Shown: piece after piece, positions 55,002-63,993 of the stretch
Layout of the letters: the number at the start of each line of letters is the position of its first letter
How positions within the stretch are numbered: the stretch's first letter is position 1
Source: Nitrospira sp.
GTDB lineage: Bacteria > Nitrospirota > Nitrospiria > Nitrospirales > Nitrospiraceae
Reading direction: 5' to 3'
Assembly: GCA_030444405.1 (NCBI GenBank)
Contig: JARFPM010000001.1
Coordinates: 31,091 to 95,090 of the forward strand
Length of the DNA stretch: 64,000 bases
The notes under the pieces: model-generated
The model's database searches: none
Seen by the model: only the letters and a program-made list of their open reading frames with translations
Told to the model about the DNA's origin: nothing
Program-made: the position numbers and the translations under genes

Positions 55002-55607
55002 CTAGCGTTTCGCCTGCGGAGGCATGTACGTGACCATCTCGTCGGCGAGCTCTTTTGCGATATCCTTCAGACTCGGCTTCACGAACATATAGCTGTTTGA
55101 ACGTTCATGGCGCGCTTTCCAGACCGTCGTGCCGGTGCTGGCATCGATCAACCGCAGGCTCAGGCCGACTCGCCCGACGTTGTCTCCTTCCTTACGCACG
55201 TATTCCCAAGAATTGACCCGAACCACCAGGAAGGACTCGACATTGAGCGCCTTCCCGAGCTTGATGGCCGAATCTTTATCGGATTGGCCGGTCATCTCCA
55301 GGCGGGAGAAATAAAATACAAGAGCATCAAAGGCTTCCTTCGAGGCCTGAAAGATATCCGTCACGTTTTCGGGCGATACGACTCGTTCGATGCTTCCCCG
55401 TCTATTAAGCGCTCCGGCCAAGACCTCTTGAATGTCTTCGCGGGCGCTGTCGTATTGGCTCGCCATCGGCGGTAATACGGCAATGCTCTGAGGTCGGAAC
55501 ACCCTGGCGCCGGGGCCTTCCCAAACCTCCTGCAAGCCGCCGCAGCCTCCCACCAGCCACGCGAGAGTGACTACGAACGCTATGTGTGTATATGACCGTC
55601 GTAACAT
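55002..55607 (-). CDS. lipoprotein with CsgG/GNA1162-like fold
   Basis: A 201-residue lipoprotein: AFVVTLAWLVGGCGGLQEVW has a lipobox Cys at about residue 22. The body matches the pattern of DUF799/GNA1162-type and CsgG-like proteins: SIAVLPPMASQYDSARED, LNVESFLVVRVNSWEYVRKE and LRLIDASTGTTVWKARHERS. Such proteins are often periplasmic outer-membrane lipoproteins of unknown assembly role. It follows the TraF_2-type gene by 15 bases and ends the minus-strand run that begins at lnt. Confidence 0.72.
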   Translation of the reverse strand: MLRRSYTHIAFVVTLAWLVGGCGGLQEVWEGPGARVFRPQSIAVLPPMASQYDSAREDIQEVLAGALNRRGSIERVVSPENVTDIFQASKEAFDALVFYFSRLEMTGQSDKDSAIKLGKALNVESFLVVRVNSWEYVRKEGDNVGRVGLSLRLIDASTGTTVWKARHERSNSYMFVKPSLKDIAKELADEMVTYMPPQAKR

Positions 55608-55622
55608 GGGCCTAGTATACCA

Positions 55623-56768
55623 TTAGAACGTCAATGAAATAGAGGCGGAAGCCAGGGCACCCTTTTCGCGGAAGTCATACCCCCCTCCGGCATCTGCACG
55701 GAAGAAAAACCACCTGAGGCCTAACCCTGCAGTAGGAACGAAGGGGGTGGAGGCATCCTGCATGTTCTTGAAGGTGCCGACCCTAAACGAAAGAAATTCG
55801 GACAAGATCGTTTGTTCGAGCCCCAAGCTTAGGAGCTGGCTCTTCACGCCCGGAACAAAGGTCTTGTTCGAGGTCGCATCCACATCGGCCGTCAACGTCA
55901 GAGAAGAGTAGGGGTTGATTGCCACCCCGGCTCGGACCTGTGGCTCTAATTTCAACTGACCTCCATCAGCGGCATCGAAGGTCGGCGTGTTGATATCTTT
56001 CGCGACGACCGCGAGCCTAAACCAGGAAGTGGGGCGATAGATCGCCCCTAAGTCGATTCCATAGGTCGTTGAGATGGTGGGTTTGCCGAAGTGGTCCGTT
56101 GTGCTGACTCCGCTTCCGGCTTCGAGGGGCGCTGAGCCATTGTAAGATGCGCCCATGATGACCTTCGCCGTGATGCCTATTGCAAAAGTTTTGTCGGAAA
56201 AGGCATAGGCATAGGAAAAGGCCAATTGTCTGGCTTCAAGACCACGTAGCGCCATCTGGCCCGCCATGCTGATGGGCGTGCCGGCACCACCCGGTTGGGA
56301 TACCTGCACAGGTGTCGAGACGAATCCGCCTCCAGTGGCGACGTCGGACACATTGAATCCGAACGCATGTTCACCAAGGTGTCCTTTGAGATACAGGCCG
56401 GCGGACCCGTTAACGGAAACACTGGCGCGCGGTTGGTTGACACGGTCGGCGATAGACTGAGCCTCCGCCAGATTAGCCGAAGATGTATCGCTGGTATCGA
56501 AGTTCTCCATATCATGTAGAGCATCGCCCAGGCCGAGACGATCCTGGGCTAGTACGCCCCCTTGGATACGGATGTCTACCGTTTGGGTCATCGCCAAGCC
56601 GGCGGGGTTCCAATAGGTGGCGAGCGCATTGGTTGTGACGGCCACTCCGGCTCCGCCCATGCCCATGGCGCGAGGTCCTACGATCACGAATTCTGCGGCC
56701 AAGACATGAAGAGGCAAGACTGACGCGACCAGCAAAACGGCTGTGCAAAGTAACGCCGACCGGCGCAT
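55623..56768 (-). CDS. outer-membrane protein, TraF_2/FadL-like
   Basis: A 381-residue protein with signal peptide ALLCTAVLLVASVLPLHVLA. It starts the mature chain VGPRAMGMGGAGVAVTTNAL and ATYWNPAGLAMTQ, a motif shared by FadL/OmpP1-like and PF13729 (TraF_2) outer-membrane proteins. The rest is beta-strand-rich with amphipathic repeats and ends GALASASISLTF, with a C-terminal Phe as in beta-barrels. The TraF name comes from the family title; nothing here suggests conjugation. AGGACAGGAC precedes the ATG. Confidence 0.75.
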   Translation of the reverse strand: MRRSALLCTAVLLVASVLPLHVLAAEFVIVGPRAMGMGGAGVAVTTNALATYWNPAGLAMTQTVDIRIQGGVLAQDRLGLGDALHDMENFDTSDTSSANLAEAQSIADRVNQPRASVSVNGSAGLYLKGHLGEHAFGFNVSDVATGGGFVSTPVQVSQPGGAGTPISMAGQMALRGLEARQLAFSYAYAFSDKTFAIGITAKVIMGASYNGSAPLEAGSGVSTTDHFGKPTISTTYGIDLGAIYRPTSWFRLAVVAKDINTPTFDAADGGQLKLEPQVRAGVAINPYSSLTLTADVDATSNKTFVPGVKSQLLSLGLEQTILSEFLSFRVGTFKNMQDASTPFVPTAGLGLRWFFFRADAGGGYDFREKGALASASISLTF

Positions 56769-56950
56769 GTCCTGTCCTCGAGCGAATAAGTACTTTTTTG
56801 AGTCTAGAGAGGGAATGGTAGTTCGTCAAGGAAACGCGGATAGCCTAACAGATGTGGGTCGTAACCCTGTGCGGTGGATAAGTTGGGAGGGACAAAATCG
56901 GGACAGAATGGGTGCGAGTAGGATGCTCTGACGAAGAGCGTGCAATCCGA

Positions 56951-57613
56951 TCAGACGATTTGCCCATCCTGCATATGAATGATGCGGTCGGATTGGGCGG
57001 AGAGTTTGTCGTTATGGGTCACGATGATGAAGGTGGTTCCGCGCGTTTTGTTCAAGGTGCGCATCAATCCGAACAACCCGTCCCCGCTGTGTGTGTCAAG
57101 GTTGCCGGTCGGCTCATCGGCCAAGACCAAGTCCGGATTCTGCATCAACGCACGAGCCATCGCGACGCGTTGCTGCTCGCCGCCGGACAGTTCTCCCGGC
57201 TTGTGATGAAGGCGCTGTCCCAATCCGACTTCCGTGAGCAAGGTTGTTGCATCGGCCTTGACCGACGCGGGATCGCGACGTTGTACGAGGGCCGGCATGC
57301 AGGCATTTTCCAACGCGGTGAACTCGGCAAGCAGATGGTGAAACTGAAACACGAACCCGATCCGCCGGTTTCGAAACTCCGCTTGTTGAGTGTCCGTCAT
57401 TCGAAAAAGGTCATGCCCATCGAACGTCACCGTACCCCTACTCGGCGTATCGAGCGTTCCGATAATATGGAGCAAGGTGCTTTTACCGGCTCCCGAAGCT
57501 CCGACAATGGCCACGAGCTCACCGCGCCGAATCTCAAGATTGATCCCCTTGAGGACGGGCAACTCGTAGGACCCCATTGAAAAGGATTTATGAAGATCGA
57601 CAATTTTGATCAT
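56951..57613 (-). CDS. lolD: lipoprotein-releasing ABC transporter ATPase LolD
   Basis: A 220-residue ABC ATPase. Walker A is GASGAGKSTLLHIIGTLD, the Q-loop is FVFQFHHLLAEFTALEN, a LolD/MacB-class feature, the signature is LSGGEQQRVAMARAL, and Walker B is LVLADEPTGNLD. With LolC/E it extracts lipoproteins from the inner membrane for LolA. It lies 84 bases after the permease gene. No separate lolE is seen nearby, so the permease may act as a homodimer. Confidence 0.9.
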   Translation of the reverse strand: MIKIVDLHKSFSMGSYELPVLKGINLEIRRGELVAIVGASGAGKSTLLHIIGTLDTPSRGTVTFDGHDLFRMTDTQQAEFRNRRIGFVFQFHHLLAEFTALENACMPALVQRRDPASVKADATTLLTEVGLGQRLHHKPGELSGGEQQRVAMARALMQNPDLVLADEPTGNLDTHSGDGLFGLMRTLNKTRGTTFIIVTHNDKLSAQSDRIIHMQDGQIV

Positions 57614-57697
57614 ACGACAATCGTCAAGCGCCGGTCGCCATGCTTGTCCCCTAGCCGCCGACGCCCTGCGTGATGAGCGGCGGATACTGTGGGACGC

Positions 57698-58975
57698 TCA
57701 TTCATACCGCAATGCGGCCACCGGCTCGAGTTTCGCGGCCTGATTGGCCGGGTAAACCGTCGCGACAAAACTGATCAGAATGGCGGATCCCGCAACGAGT
57801 AACACATCCTCAGCCAGCACGTGAACCGGAATGGTTGAGATGTAGTACACCGTAGGGTCGAAGGTCCAAAATGTTTGAATCAGCCAGAGAAACGCGTAGC
57901 CCAATGGAATGCCGATGGCTGTCCCTGCAAATCCGATGATTAAGCCGTTCAGCATGAAGATGCGTCGAATGCTGCGTTTCGTCGCACCCATCGCTTTGAG
58001 GATTGCGATTTCTTTCTGCTTCTCTGTCACGATCATCGTCAAGGTGCTGACGATGTTGAATGAGGCCACGATCGTGATCAAAACCAGAAGGAGAAACATC
58101 ATCGTCTTCTCCAGCTTCAGGGCCGAGAAGAGATTACGATTCATCTGCATCCAATCTCTAGCTCCATGGCTGAATCCCAGCTCCTGTTCAATATTGTGGG
58201 CAATCTCTCCGGCACGGAACACATCCGTGACCTTGACTTCAATTCCGGTTACGCTCGCGCCCAGATTGAAAAATTTCTGTGCCTCGCCGAGTTCGATATA
58301 GGCAAATGATGAATCGTACTCGAACATTCCAGAATGGAACAGGGCGACCACGGCAAACGTTCGGATCTTGGGCACCATCCCCATGGCGCTGATCGGGCCG
58401 ACGGGCGAGACCACGTTGACCGTATCGCCGACAAACACCCCCAGTCTGATCGCCAGCTCTTTGCCGAGAATGATGCCCGGTTTTTCAACGGCGCGAAGGT
58501 CACCTTGAGGGTCATCTGCCGGAGTCTGCATCACTTTCACCGGGGTGAGCAGGTCGAGCAGCTGTCCCGCCGTGATGTTCTTGGAGAGTTCGGTGACGTT
58601 GGCTTCTCGTTTCGGATCGATCCCGCGCAAGATGATTCCTTGTACCCCGCTCTGCGTGGTGAGCAACACTTGGCGGAAGACAAACGGCGTGGCTGCGACG
58701 ACGTCGGGTACCGTCTGGATCTTGTCGGTCAGGCGGTCATAGTCCGTCATGTGCTCTTTCATTCGCTCTTGGACGACGATATGTGCGGTCGTGCCGAGAA
58801 TCTTGCTCTGAATGTCTTCCCGGAAGCCGGTCATAATGCCGACCGTACCGATCAGCGCCGCCACTCCCAGCGTAATCCCGGCAACCGATACGAAAGTGTT
58901 CAGCGAGATGGTTCGGTTGCGGCGCTTGGCGCGCAAGTAGCGGAGTCCGACGAAGATTTCGTAGGGGAGGGTCAC
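57698..58975 (-). CDS. lolC: lipoprotein-releasing ABC transporter permease LolC/LolE
   Basis: A 425-residue permease with the family layout: TM1 after the start (FVSVAGITLGVAALIGTVGI), a large periplasmic domain of ~220 residues, then TM2-TM4 (MMFLLLVLITIVASFNIVST and two more). MTLPYEIFVGLRYLRAKRRN is the typical N terminus. GTG start; it overlaps the lysS stop by 4 bases (GTGA). A single permease gene rather than a lolC-lolE pair is found, as in many non-proteobacteria (LolF-type is an alternative name). Confidence 0.9.
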   Translation of the reverse strand: MTLPYEIFVGLRYLRAKRRNRTISLNTFVSVAGITLGVAALIGTVGIMTGFREDIQSKILGTTAHIVVQERMKEHMTDYDRLTDKIQTVPDVVAATPFVFRQVLLTTQSGVQGIILRGIDPKREANVTELSKNITAGQLLDLLTPVKVMQTPADDPQGDLRAVEKPGIILGKELAIRLGVFVGDTVNVVSPVGPISAMGMVPKIRTFAVVALFHSGMFEYDSSFAYIELGEAQKFFNLGASVTGIEVKVTDVFRAGEIAHNIEQELGFSHGARDWMQMNRNLFSALKLEKTMMFLLLVLITIVASFNIVSTLTMIVTEKQKEIAILKAMGATKRSIRRIFMLNGLIIGFAGTAIGIPLGYAFLWLIQTFWTFDPTVYYISTIPVHVLAEDVLLVAGSAILISFVATVYPANQAAKLEPVAALRYE

Positions 58976-60462
58976 TCTCGTGCTTTCTCCGGCCGGAGTT
59001 GGGGGAAGAGAACCACATCGCGGATGGATGCCTGATCGGTGAACAGCATGATCAATCGGTCGATCCCTATCCCTTCTCCAGCGGTCGGCGGCATCCCGAA
59101 TTCAAGGGCCCGAAGAAAGTCTTCATCGACGAGATGGGCTTCTTCATCGCCCGCCTCACGCTGAGCCGCCTGGCTTTGAAATCGTTCACGTTGGTCCAAC
59201 GGATCATTCAACTCGGAAAAGGCATTCGCGATTTCTCGCCCGGCGATGTAAAGCTCGAATCGATCGGTCAGGCCTGGGTCCGTATCCTTCCGCCTTGCGA
59301 GCGGAGAAATCTCGATCGGGTAATCGGTAATAAAAGTGGGCTGTTGCAAATTAGGTTCAACGGTTTCCTCGAAAATCTCGTTGACGATCGTGAAGAGCGA
59401 GGCGTTCGGGTCCACCGGTATATTCAGGCGTTGGGCAGCCGCCAAGGCCCTCTCTCTATCACGTAGTACCAACGGGTCGAGGTTGTTCACCTCTAGGATG
59501 GCTTGGTGGTAAGACCATCGTCGCCACGGAGGCGTAAGAACGATCTCTTTCCCTTGGTATGGAATGACTGTCTTGCCAAGAATCTGTTGAGCCAGGCAGG
59601 AGACCAGTTCTTCCGTGAGCGCGATCAAGTCCTGATAATCCGCATACGAGACGTAGAACTCCAACATCGTGAATTCAGGGTTGTGGATCGTCGAGATGCC
59701 CTCATTCCGAAAGTTGCGGTTGATCTCGAACACGCGCGGAAATCCGCCGACGATCAGGCGCTTCAAATACAATTCCGGCGCGATGCGCAAGTAGAGATCG
59801 ACGCCGAGCGCATTGTGGTGTGTGACGAAGGGCTTAGCCGTCGCGCCTCCGGGAATCGGATGCATCATGGGGGTTTCGACCTCAAGGAATCCTCGTTCTA
59901 TGAGAAAGGTCCTGATGCCGGCGATGATACGGCTCCTGGTCGAAAAGATCTGATGGATTTGGGGATTGGCGATCAGGTCGACATAGCGCTGTCGATATCG
60001 GGTTTCGACGTCCGTCAGGCCATGCCACTTTTCGGGGAGCGGCCGGAGAGCTTTACTGAGAAACGTGAGGTGATGGACCTCGACCGTGAATTCATTCGTC
60101 TTCGTGCGAAACAACATCCCCGTGACGCCGACCCAGTCCCCGAGGTCAAGTTGCTCCACGACAGTGTAGGCCTGTTCGGAGAGGAGATCTTTTTTGAGGT
60201 ACGCTTGGAGACGGTCGGACCCGTCCTGCAACACGGCAAACCCAGCCTTCCCGAAACGCCTCAGGGCGACGACTCGTCCCGCGAGGGTGCACGAGACCTT
60301 TTCTTGCTCCAAGGTCTCCTTGGTCTTCTCGCCATGCAGCTTGAGTAATTGTCCGGCCCGATCCTTAACCTCAAAGCGGCTGCCGTACGGAGCAACGCCG
60401 GCTTCTCGAAGAAGCCCGAGTTTTTTGATCCGTTGCTGCCGTTGTTCGTTCAGTTCGTCCAT
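58972..60462 (-). CDS. lysS: lysyl-tRNA synthetase, class II
   Basis: A 496-residue enzyme charging tRNA-Lys. The N-terminal OB anticodon-binding domain (LAGRVVALRRFGKAGFAVLQ) is followed by class II motifs: FEINRNFRNEGISTIHNPEF (motif 2) and GIGIDRLIMLFTDQASIRDV (motif 3). The open frame extends 142 codons upstream into prfB, but MDELNEQRQQRIKKLGLLRE at 60462 is the family start. It is coupled to lolC by a 4-base overlap. Confidence 0.96.
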   Translation of the reverse strand: MDELNEQRQQRIKKLGLLREAGVAPYGSRFEVKDRAGQLLKLHGEKTKETLEQEKVSCTLAGRVVALRRFGKAGFAVLQDGSDRLQAYLKKDLLSEQAYTVVEQLDLGDWVGVTGMLFRTKTNEFTVEVHHLTFLSKALRPLPEKWHGLTDVETRYRQRYVDLIANPQIHQIFSTRSRIIAGIRTFLIERGFLEVETPMMHPIPGGATAKPFVTHHNALGVDLYLRIAPELYLKRLIVGGFPRVFEINRNFRNEGISTIHNPEFTMLEFYVSYADYQDLIALTEELVSCLAQQILGKTVIPYQGKEIVLTPPWRRWSYHQAILEVNNLDPLVLRDRERALAAAQRLNIPVDPNASLFTIVNEIFEETVEPNLQQPTFITDYPIEISPLARRKDTDPGLTDRFELYIAGREIANAFSELNDPLDQRERFQSQAAQREAGDEEAHLVDEDFLRALEFGMPPTAGEGIGIDRLIMLFTDQASIRDVVLFPQLRPEKARE

Positions 60463-60554
60463 AATGAGTCTATCTCGTCTGTCTAGTTCCTCTGGTCTGT
60501 TCCGTCCGTCAGCACCAAATAGACCAGACAGACCGAACACCAGATGGACCGATT

Positions 60555-61701
60555 TTACAGGTCGTCTTCCGGTCCGCCGACCGGCGAGAGTTGATCGCTT
60601 CCTTTCCCTAGTTTCTTCTTCAAGAAGGACTCGATGAATCCATCGAGGTCCCCGTCCATGACGGATGAGACGTTGCTGATTTGATGAGCGGTTCGGTGAT
60701 CTTTGACCAGTTGGTAGGGCTGGAACACGTAGGATCGAATTTGGCTGCCCCACGCGATGTCTTTCTTTTCGCCGACGATGGCGTTGAACTCGGCTTCCTT
60801 CTTCTTCTGTTCCAATTCGAAGAGGCGAGCCTTCAAGATTTTCATCGCCCCGTTTCGATTCTGGAGCTGAGACCGCTCGTTCTGGCATTGCACGACGATA
60901 CCGCTCGGCATGTGCGTAATGCGGATGGCGGTTTCCACTTTATTGACATTCTGACCACCTGCGCCGCCTGACCGAAAGGTATCGATTCGGAGATCCTTTT
61001 CTTCGACCACGACATCGATGTCTTCGCTCAGCTCCGGATACACGAAGACGGACGCGAACGACGTGTGCCGCCGCTTGTTGGAGTCGAACGGCGAAATGCG
61101 TACCAAACGATGCACCCCGGCTTCCGCCTTCAGGTACCCATAGGCATAGGGCCCTGTGATGGAGAGCGTCACGCTCTTGATGCCTGCTTCGTCGCCGGGC
61201 AACAGGTCCAGTGTTTCCACCTTGAATTTCTTGTGTTCCGCCCACCGCACATACATTCGAAGGAGCATTTGTGCCCAATCCTGCGACTCCGTGCCGCCGG
61301 CGCCGGGATGAATCGCCATGATGGCGTTGTTGGGATCCAGTTCTCCCGAGAGGAGAAGCTCGACACGCAGTGTAGCCAGCCGCGGTTCCAGCTGATTCAG
61401 CTCGCCGGCCAATTCGGTCTCCAGGCTCCCGTCGCCGCTCTCATGCGCGAGTTCCAGCAGAGCCCCCAAGTCTGCCATTTTGGCCTCGATTTCTTGCCAC
61501 TGCTGGAGCTCTCGCTCGATCGTCGCCTTTTTCCGGCTCACCACTGCGGCGGCGCGGGCATCGTTCCAGAAGTGCGGCTGGCCCATCTGCGCCTCAAGTT
61601 CTTGTAAGTCGGCGGTCATATGGGCGAAGTCAAAGATGCCCCCGTAGTTCAGAGACTTGTTCTGCCAGGGCACGAACACGCACTTCTACTTCTTCTAACA
61701 T
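60555..61701 (-). CDS. prfB: peptide chain release factor 2 (programmed +1 frameshift)
   Basis: A 381-residue factor produced by frameshifting. The ORF begins at ATG 61701 with GGAGG upstream and reads 23 codons (MLEEVEVRVRALAEQVSELR..) to CTT, then an in-frame TGA (61632-61630); a +1 slip yields GAC TTT GCC and continues through 60555. RF2 recognises UAA and UGA: the SPF tripeptide is in RISPFDSNKRRHTSF and the catalytic GGQ in SGGAGGQNVNKVE. Without the frameshift the zero-frame product is a 23-residue peptide; a plain frame read would start too late and lose the true N terminus. Confidence 0.95.
61629..61644 (-). promoter_or_regulatory. prfB +1 frameshift site
   Basis: On the minus strand the site is CGGGGGCATCTTTGAC: an internal Shine-Dalgarno-like GGGGG placed 3 bases before CTT, then the slippery CTT-TGA-C. 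This is the conserved autoregulatory cassette in which low RF2 makes ribosomes shift +1 at UGA. Confidence 0.95.
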
Positions 61702-61722
61702 GCCACGATCCTCCTTCTTCGG

Positions 61723-63339
61723 TCATGCAGGTGTGATTGCCGTCAGGGCTGGTTCCTTCGTGCGGAAATACCCGAACAGAATCAAAAGCGCGCAGATTAT
61801 AACACAGGCGTGGGCAAACACATCCCCGTAATAGCTGTAAAACGTGCGGGTTTGTCTGGTCGGGATCGTAGCGTGCAACGCCTCCTCCGTAAACAGGGGC
61901 GTTTCTGCCATGATTTGGCCGAACGGGTCGACGAACCCGGAAATTCCCGTGTTGGCGGCGCGTGCGAACGCCAAATGATTCTCCACCGAGCGAAAGACCA
62001 CCATGGAAAAGTGCTGCGCGGGGGCCGAGGAAGGCCCGAACCACCCGTCATTCGTGATCGTCACCAGAAATTCCGCGCCGTTCTCCGCGAACTGGCGGAC
62101 CAGATCCGGGAAGATCACTTCGTAGCAGACAGCCACGCCGAACTTGACCTGCCTGACGACGGCCGACCTCTCTGTGCTCCAGGATTTCGGACTGAACGAA
62201 AGCGTGATGGGTCCTGGGCCTGCTTCGAAATCGCCGATCCCTTCGACCAGTTTGTCGAGAAAGAACAACAGCGACGATTTGAGGGGAATGTATTCTCCAA
62301 ACGGCACGAGATGGTGTTTATCATAACGGCCGAGGACCGTGCCGTCCTTCCCCAGCAGATAGGCGCTGTTCAAAAGGTAGGGGCGGCGATCAGGATAGAA
62401 TCGTAAGGCTGGACTGCCGAGGAGAATCGGCGCCTGTGCACGATCCGCCCAAGCGATCAACTGCAATTGATACTCCCTTTCCCGCTCCAAGATGAACGGC
62501 GTCGCGGCTTCGGGCCACACGACTAAGTCCATATTGGTACCTAGTTGAGCTGTCAGGCGGTCGAATCTCCGCATCGTCTCGTCGCGAAAGGACGCATCCC
62601 ACTTCACAGCTTGATCGATGTTGGGTTGGACGACACCCACGGTAATGGAAGTCTTGGGGTCTTTCAGATTCTTATCGCTCAGGACTGTCGAACTGTAGAG
62701 CCACGACAGCAGCATGCAGGCTGCCGCAGTCGTGAGGAGTTCCCAGGGTAGCTTAACCGGGTGAAATCCTCGGAAGAACGGCATGATCCATAAGAGCTGC
62801 TCAGCTAAGGCTATATTCACCAGCACAATCAAAAAGGAGACACCGTACACCCCTGTATGATCCGCCACCTGGATCAAGTTCAGTTCGCGATACTGCGAAT
62901 AGCCCAACAGACACCAGGGAAGGCCCGAAAGAAGGTGGGTACGGAACAGCTCGAGCGCAACCCAGAAGCAGGGCGCAAAGAAAATCCCATAGCGGGGGAT
63001 GAGTTCACGCAGCCAAACGACGGCAAGACAGTAGAGCCCGACATAGAGTCCGAGATAGGAGGTCAGCAACAACAGAATTGCGTAGCTGACGATCTCGGGA
63101 ACCTTGCCGTAGGTGGTCATGGCCGTGACGACCCAGGCCATGATGCCGGTAAATCCGATGAATCCGCTCAGCCAGCCTATCCAAAAAGCCCGCAGTCGCG
63201 AACATTGATCGAGGGCGAGGTGGAGGGGAATCAAGGCGACCCAGGCCAGCAATCCCAAGTCGAACCTAGGAAAGCAGAAAGGCAATAACAGTCCGCTCGC
63301 GCAGGCGAAGAGGATCTGACGCGAACGAGATGGCTCCAT
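61723..63339 (-). CDS. lnt: apolipoprotein N-acyltransferase
   Basis: A 538-residue integral membrane enzyme that adds the third acyl chain to lipoproteins. About six to eight N-terminal helices are followed by a nitrilase-like domain with the Glu-Lys-Cys triad: VVWPEAATPFI, GRYDKHHLVPFGEYIPL and GVAVCYEVIFPD. A final membrane helix lies near the C terminus. ATG 63339 is preferred over a start at 63393. It lies 21 bases before prfB on the same strand and is thus likely transcribed with prfB-lysS-lolC-lolD. Confidence 0.94.
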   Translation of the reverse strand: MEPSRSRQILFACASGLLLPFCFPRFDLGLLAWVALIPLHLALDQCSRLRAFWIGWLSGFIGFTGIMAWVVTAMTTYGKVPEIVSYAILLLLTSYLGLYVGLYCLAVVWLRELIPRYGIFFAPCFWVALELFRTHLLSGLPWCLLGYSQYRELNLIQVADHTGVYGVSFLIVLVNIALAEQLLWIMPFFRGFHPVKLPWELLTTAAACMLLSWLYSSTVLSDKNLKDPKTSITVGVVQPNIDQAVKWDASFRDETMRRFDRLTAQLGTNMDLVVWPEAATPFILEREREYQLQLIAWADRAQAPILLGSPALRFYPDRRPYLLNSAYLLGKDGTVLGRYDKHHLVPFGEYIPLKSSLLFFLDKLVEGIGDFEAGPGPITLSFSPKSWSTERSAVVRQVKFGVAVCYEVIFPDLVRQFAENGAEFLVTITNDGWFGPSSAPAQHFSMVVFRSVENHLAFARAANTGISGFVDPFGQIMAETPLFTEEALHATIPTRQTRTFYSYYGDVFAHACVIICALLILFGYFRTKEPALTAITPA

Positions 63340-63451
63340 CGTGCCGTACCTTATCGAAAAGATTCGACGACTTGCAAGAGAATGCTCGAACAATCAGAGA
63401 CTTGAAAGGCTCACCCGTGCTTTTCCCCGGTGAAAGAGGTATCCTAGACTT

Positions 63452-63781
63452 ATGGAACGTCGTCGGCACCGTCGAGTTCCGGCTCAAGTCAAGAGCTTGC
63501 TCCGGGCGAATTCGCATGAAGTGGAAGGGGAGGCTCTCGATCTATCGCTCGGCGGCGCCCGGTTCGAAAGCTCTCTCGAGGTCCAACCGGGAAAGCGGAT
63601 CGCCGTCAAGCTGATTGCACCAGGAGACGACACACCTATTTTGATTGAGCAGGCTCGGGTACAATGGACCGTCGATCGAACGTTCGGCGTTCGGTTTGTT
63701 GAGGTACTGCCGAAGGAGTTGGATGAATTGGAGCAGCTGATCGATGAATGCATCGCACTTGATGAAGGGAAAGAGGCATGA
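63452..63781 (+). CDS. PilZ domain protein
   Basis: A 109-residue single-domain PilZ protein. RRRHRRVPAQVKSLL has the RxxxR arginines for c-di-GMP, ALDLSLGGARFESS the DxSxxG motif, and FGVRFVEVLPKELDELEQLI the ending. It overlaps the following gene by 4 bases (ATGA), so the small membrane protein is its likely partner. Together with the PilZ gene at 28207-28566 it suggests active c-di-GMP signalling. Confidence 0.87.
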   Translation: MERRRHRRVPAQVKSLLRANSHEVEGEALDLSLGGARFESSLEVQPGKRIAVKLIAPGDDTPILIEQARVQWTVDRTFGVRFVEVLPKELDELEQLIDECIALDEGKEA

Positions 63782-63993
63782 AATCCGTCGATATTTGGAC
63801 TGACATACAGACTGACGACCCGCGCAGCTGGATCGGTGGCGAAGCGACTGTCGGTTGCCAAGCACGTCGATATATTCGCCGCCAGGCGGAGCACCCGACA
63901 TCCCTGCTGGGCATCGTCCTCGGATTGACGTTCCTCGGCGGCCTCGCCCTCGGCGGTTCCTTCGGTCTGCTTTGTCGAAGCAAGAGCGAGTAG
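63778..63993 (+). CDS. small single-pass membrane protein
   Basis: A 71-residue protein. The N-terminal half is polar with a cysteine (TVGCQARRYIRRQAEHP), followed by one strong hydrophobic helix, SLLGIVLGLTFLGGLALGGS, and FGLLCRSKSE at the C terminus. It is translationally coupled to the PilZ gene. The Gly-rich helix could pack against a partner. Function unknown, and no family is recognised. Confidence 0.6.
   Translation: MKSVDIWTDIQTDDPRSWIGGEATVGCQARRYIRRQAEHPTSLLGIVLGLTFLGGLALGGSFGLLCRSKSE

Noticed and set aside
55623..56768. Conjugation (TraF) function
   Set aside because: The name comes from the Pfam family title; no conjugation genes occur and the sequence looks like an outer-membrane barrel.
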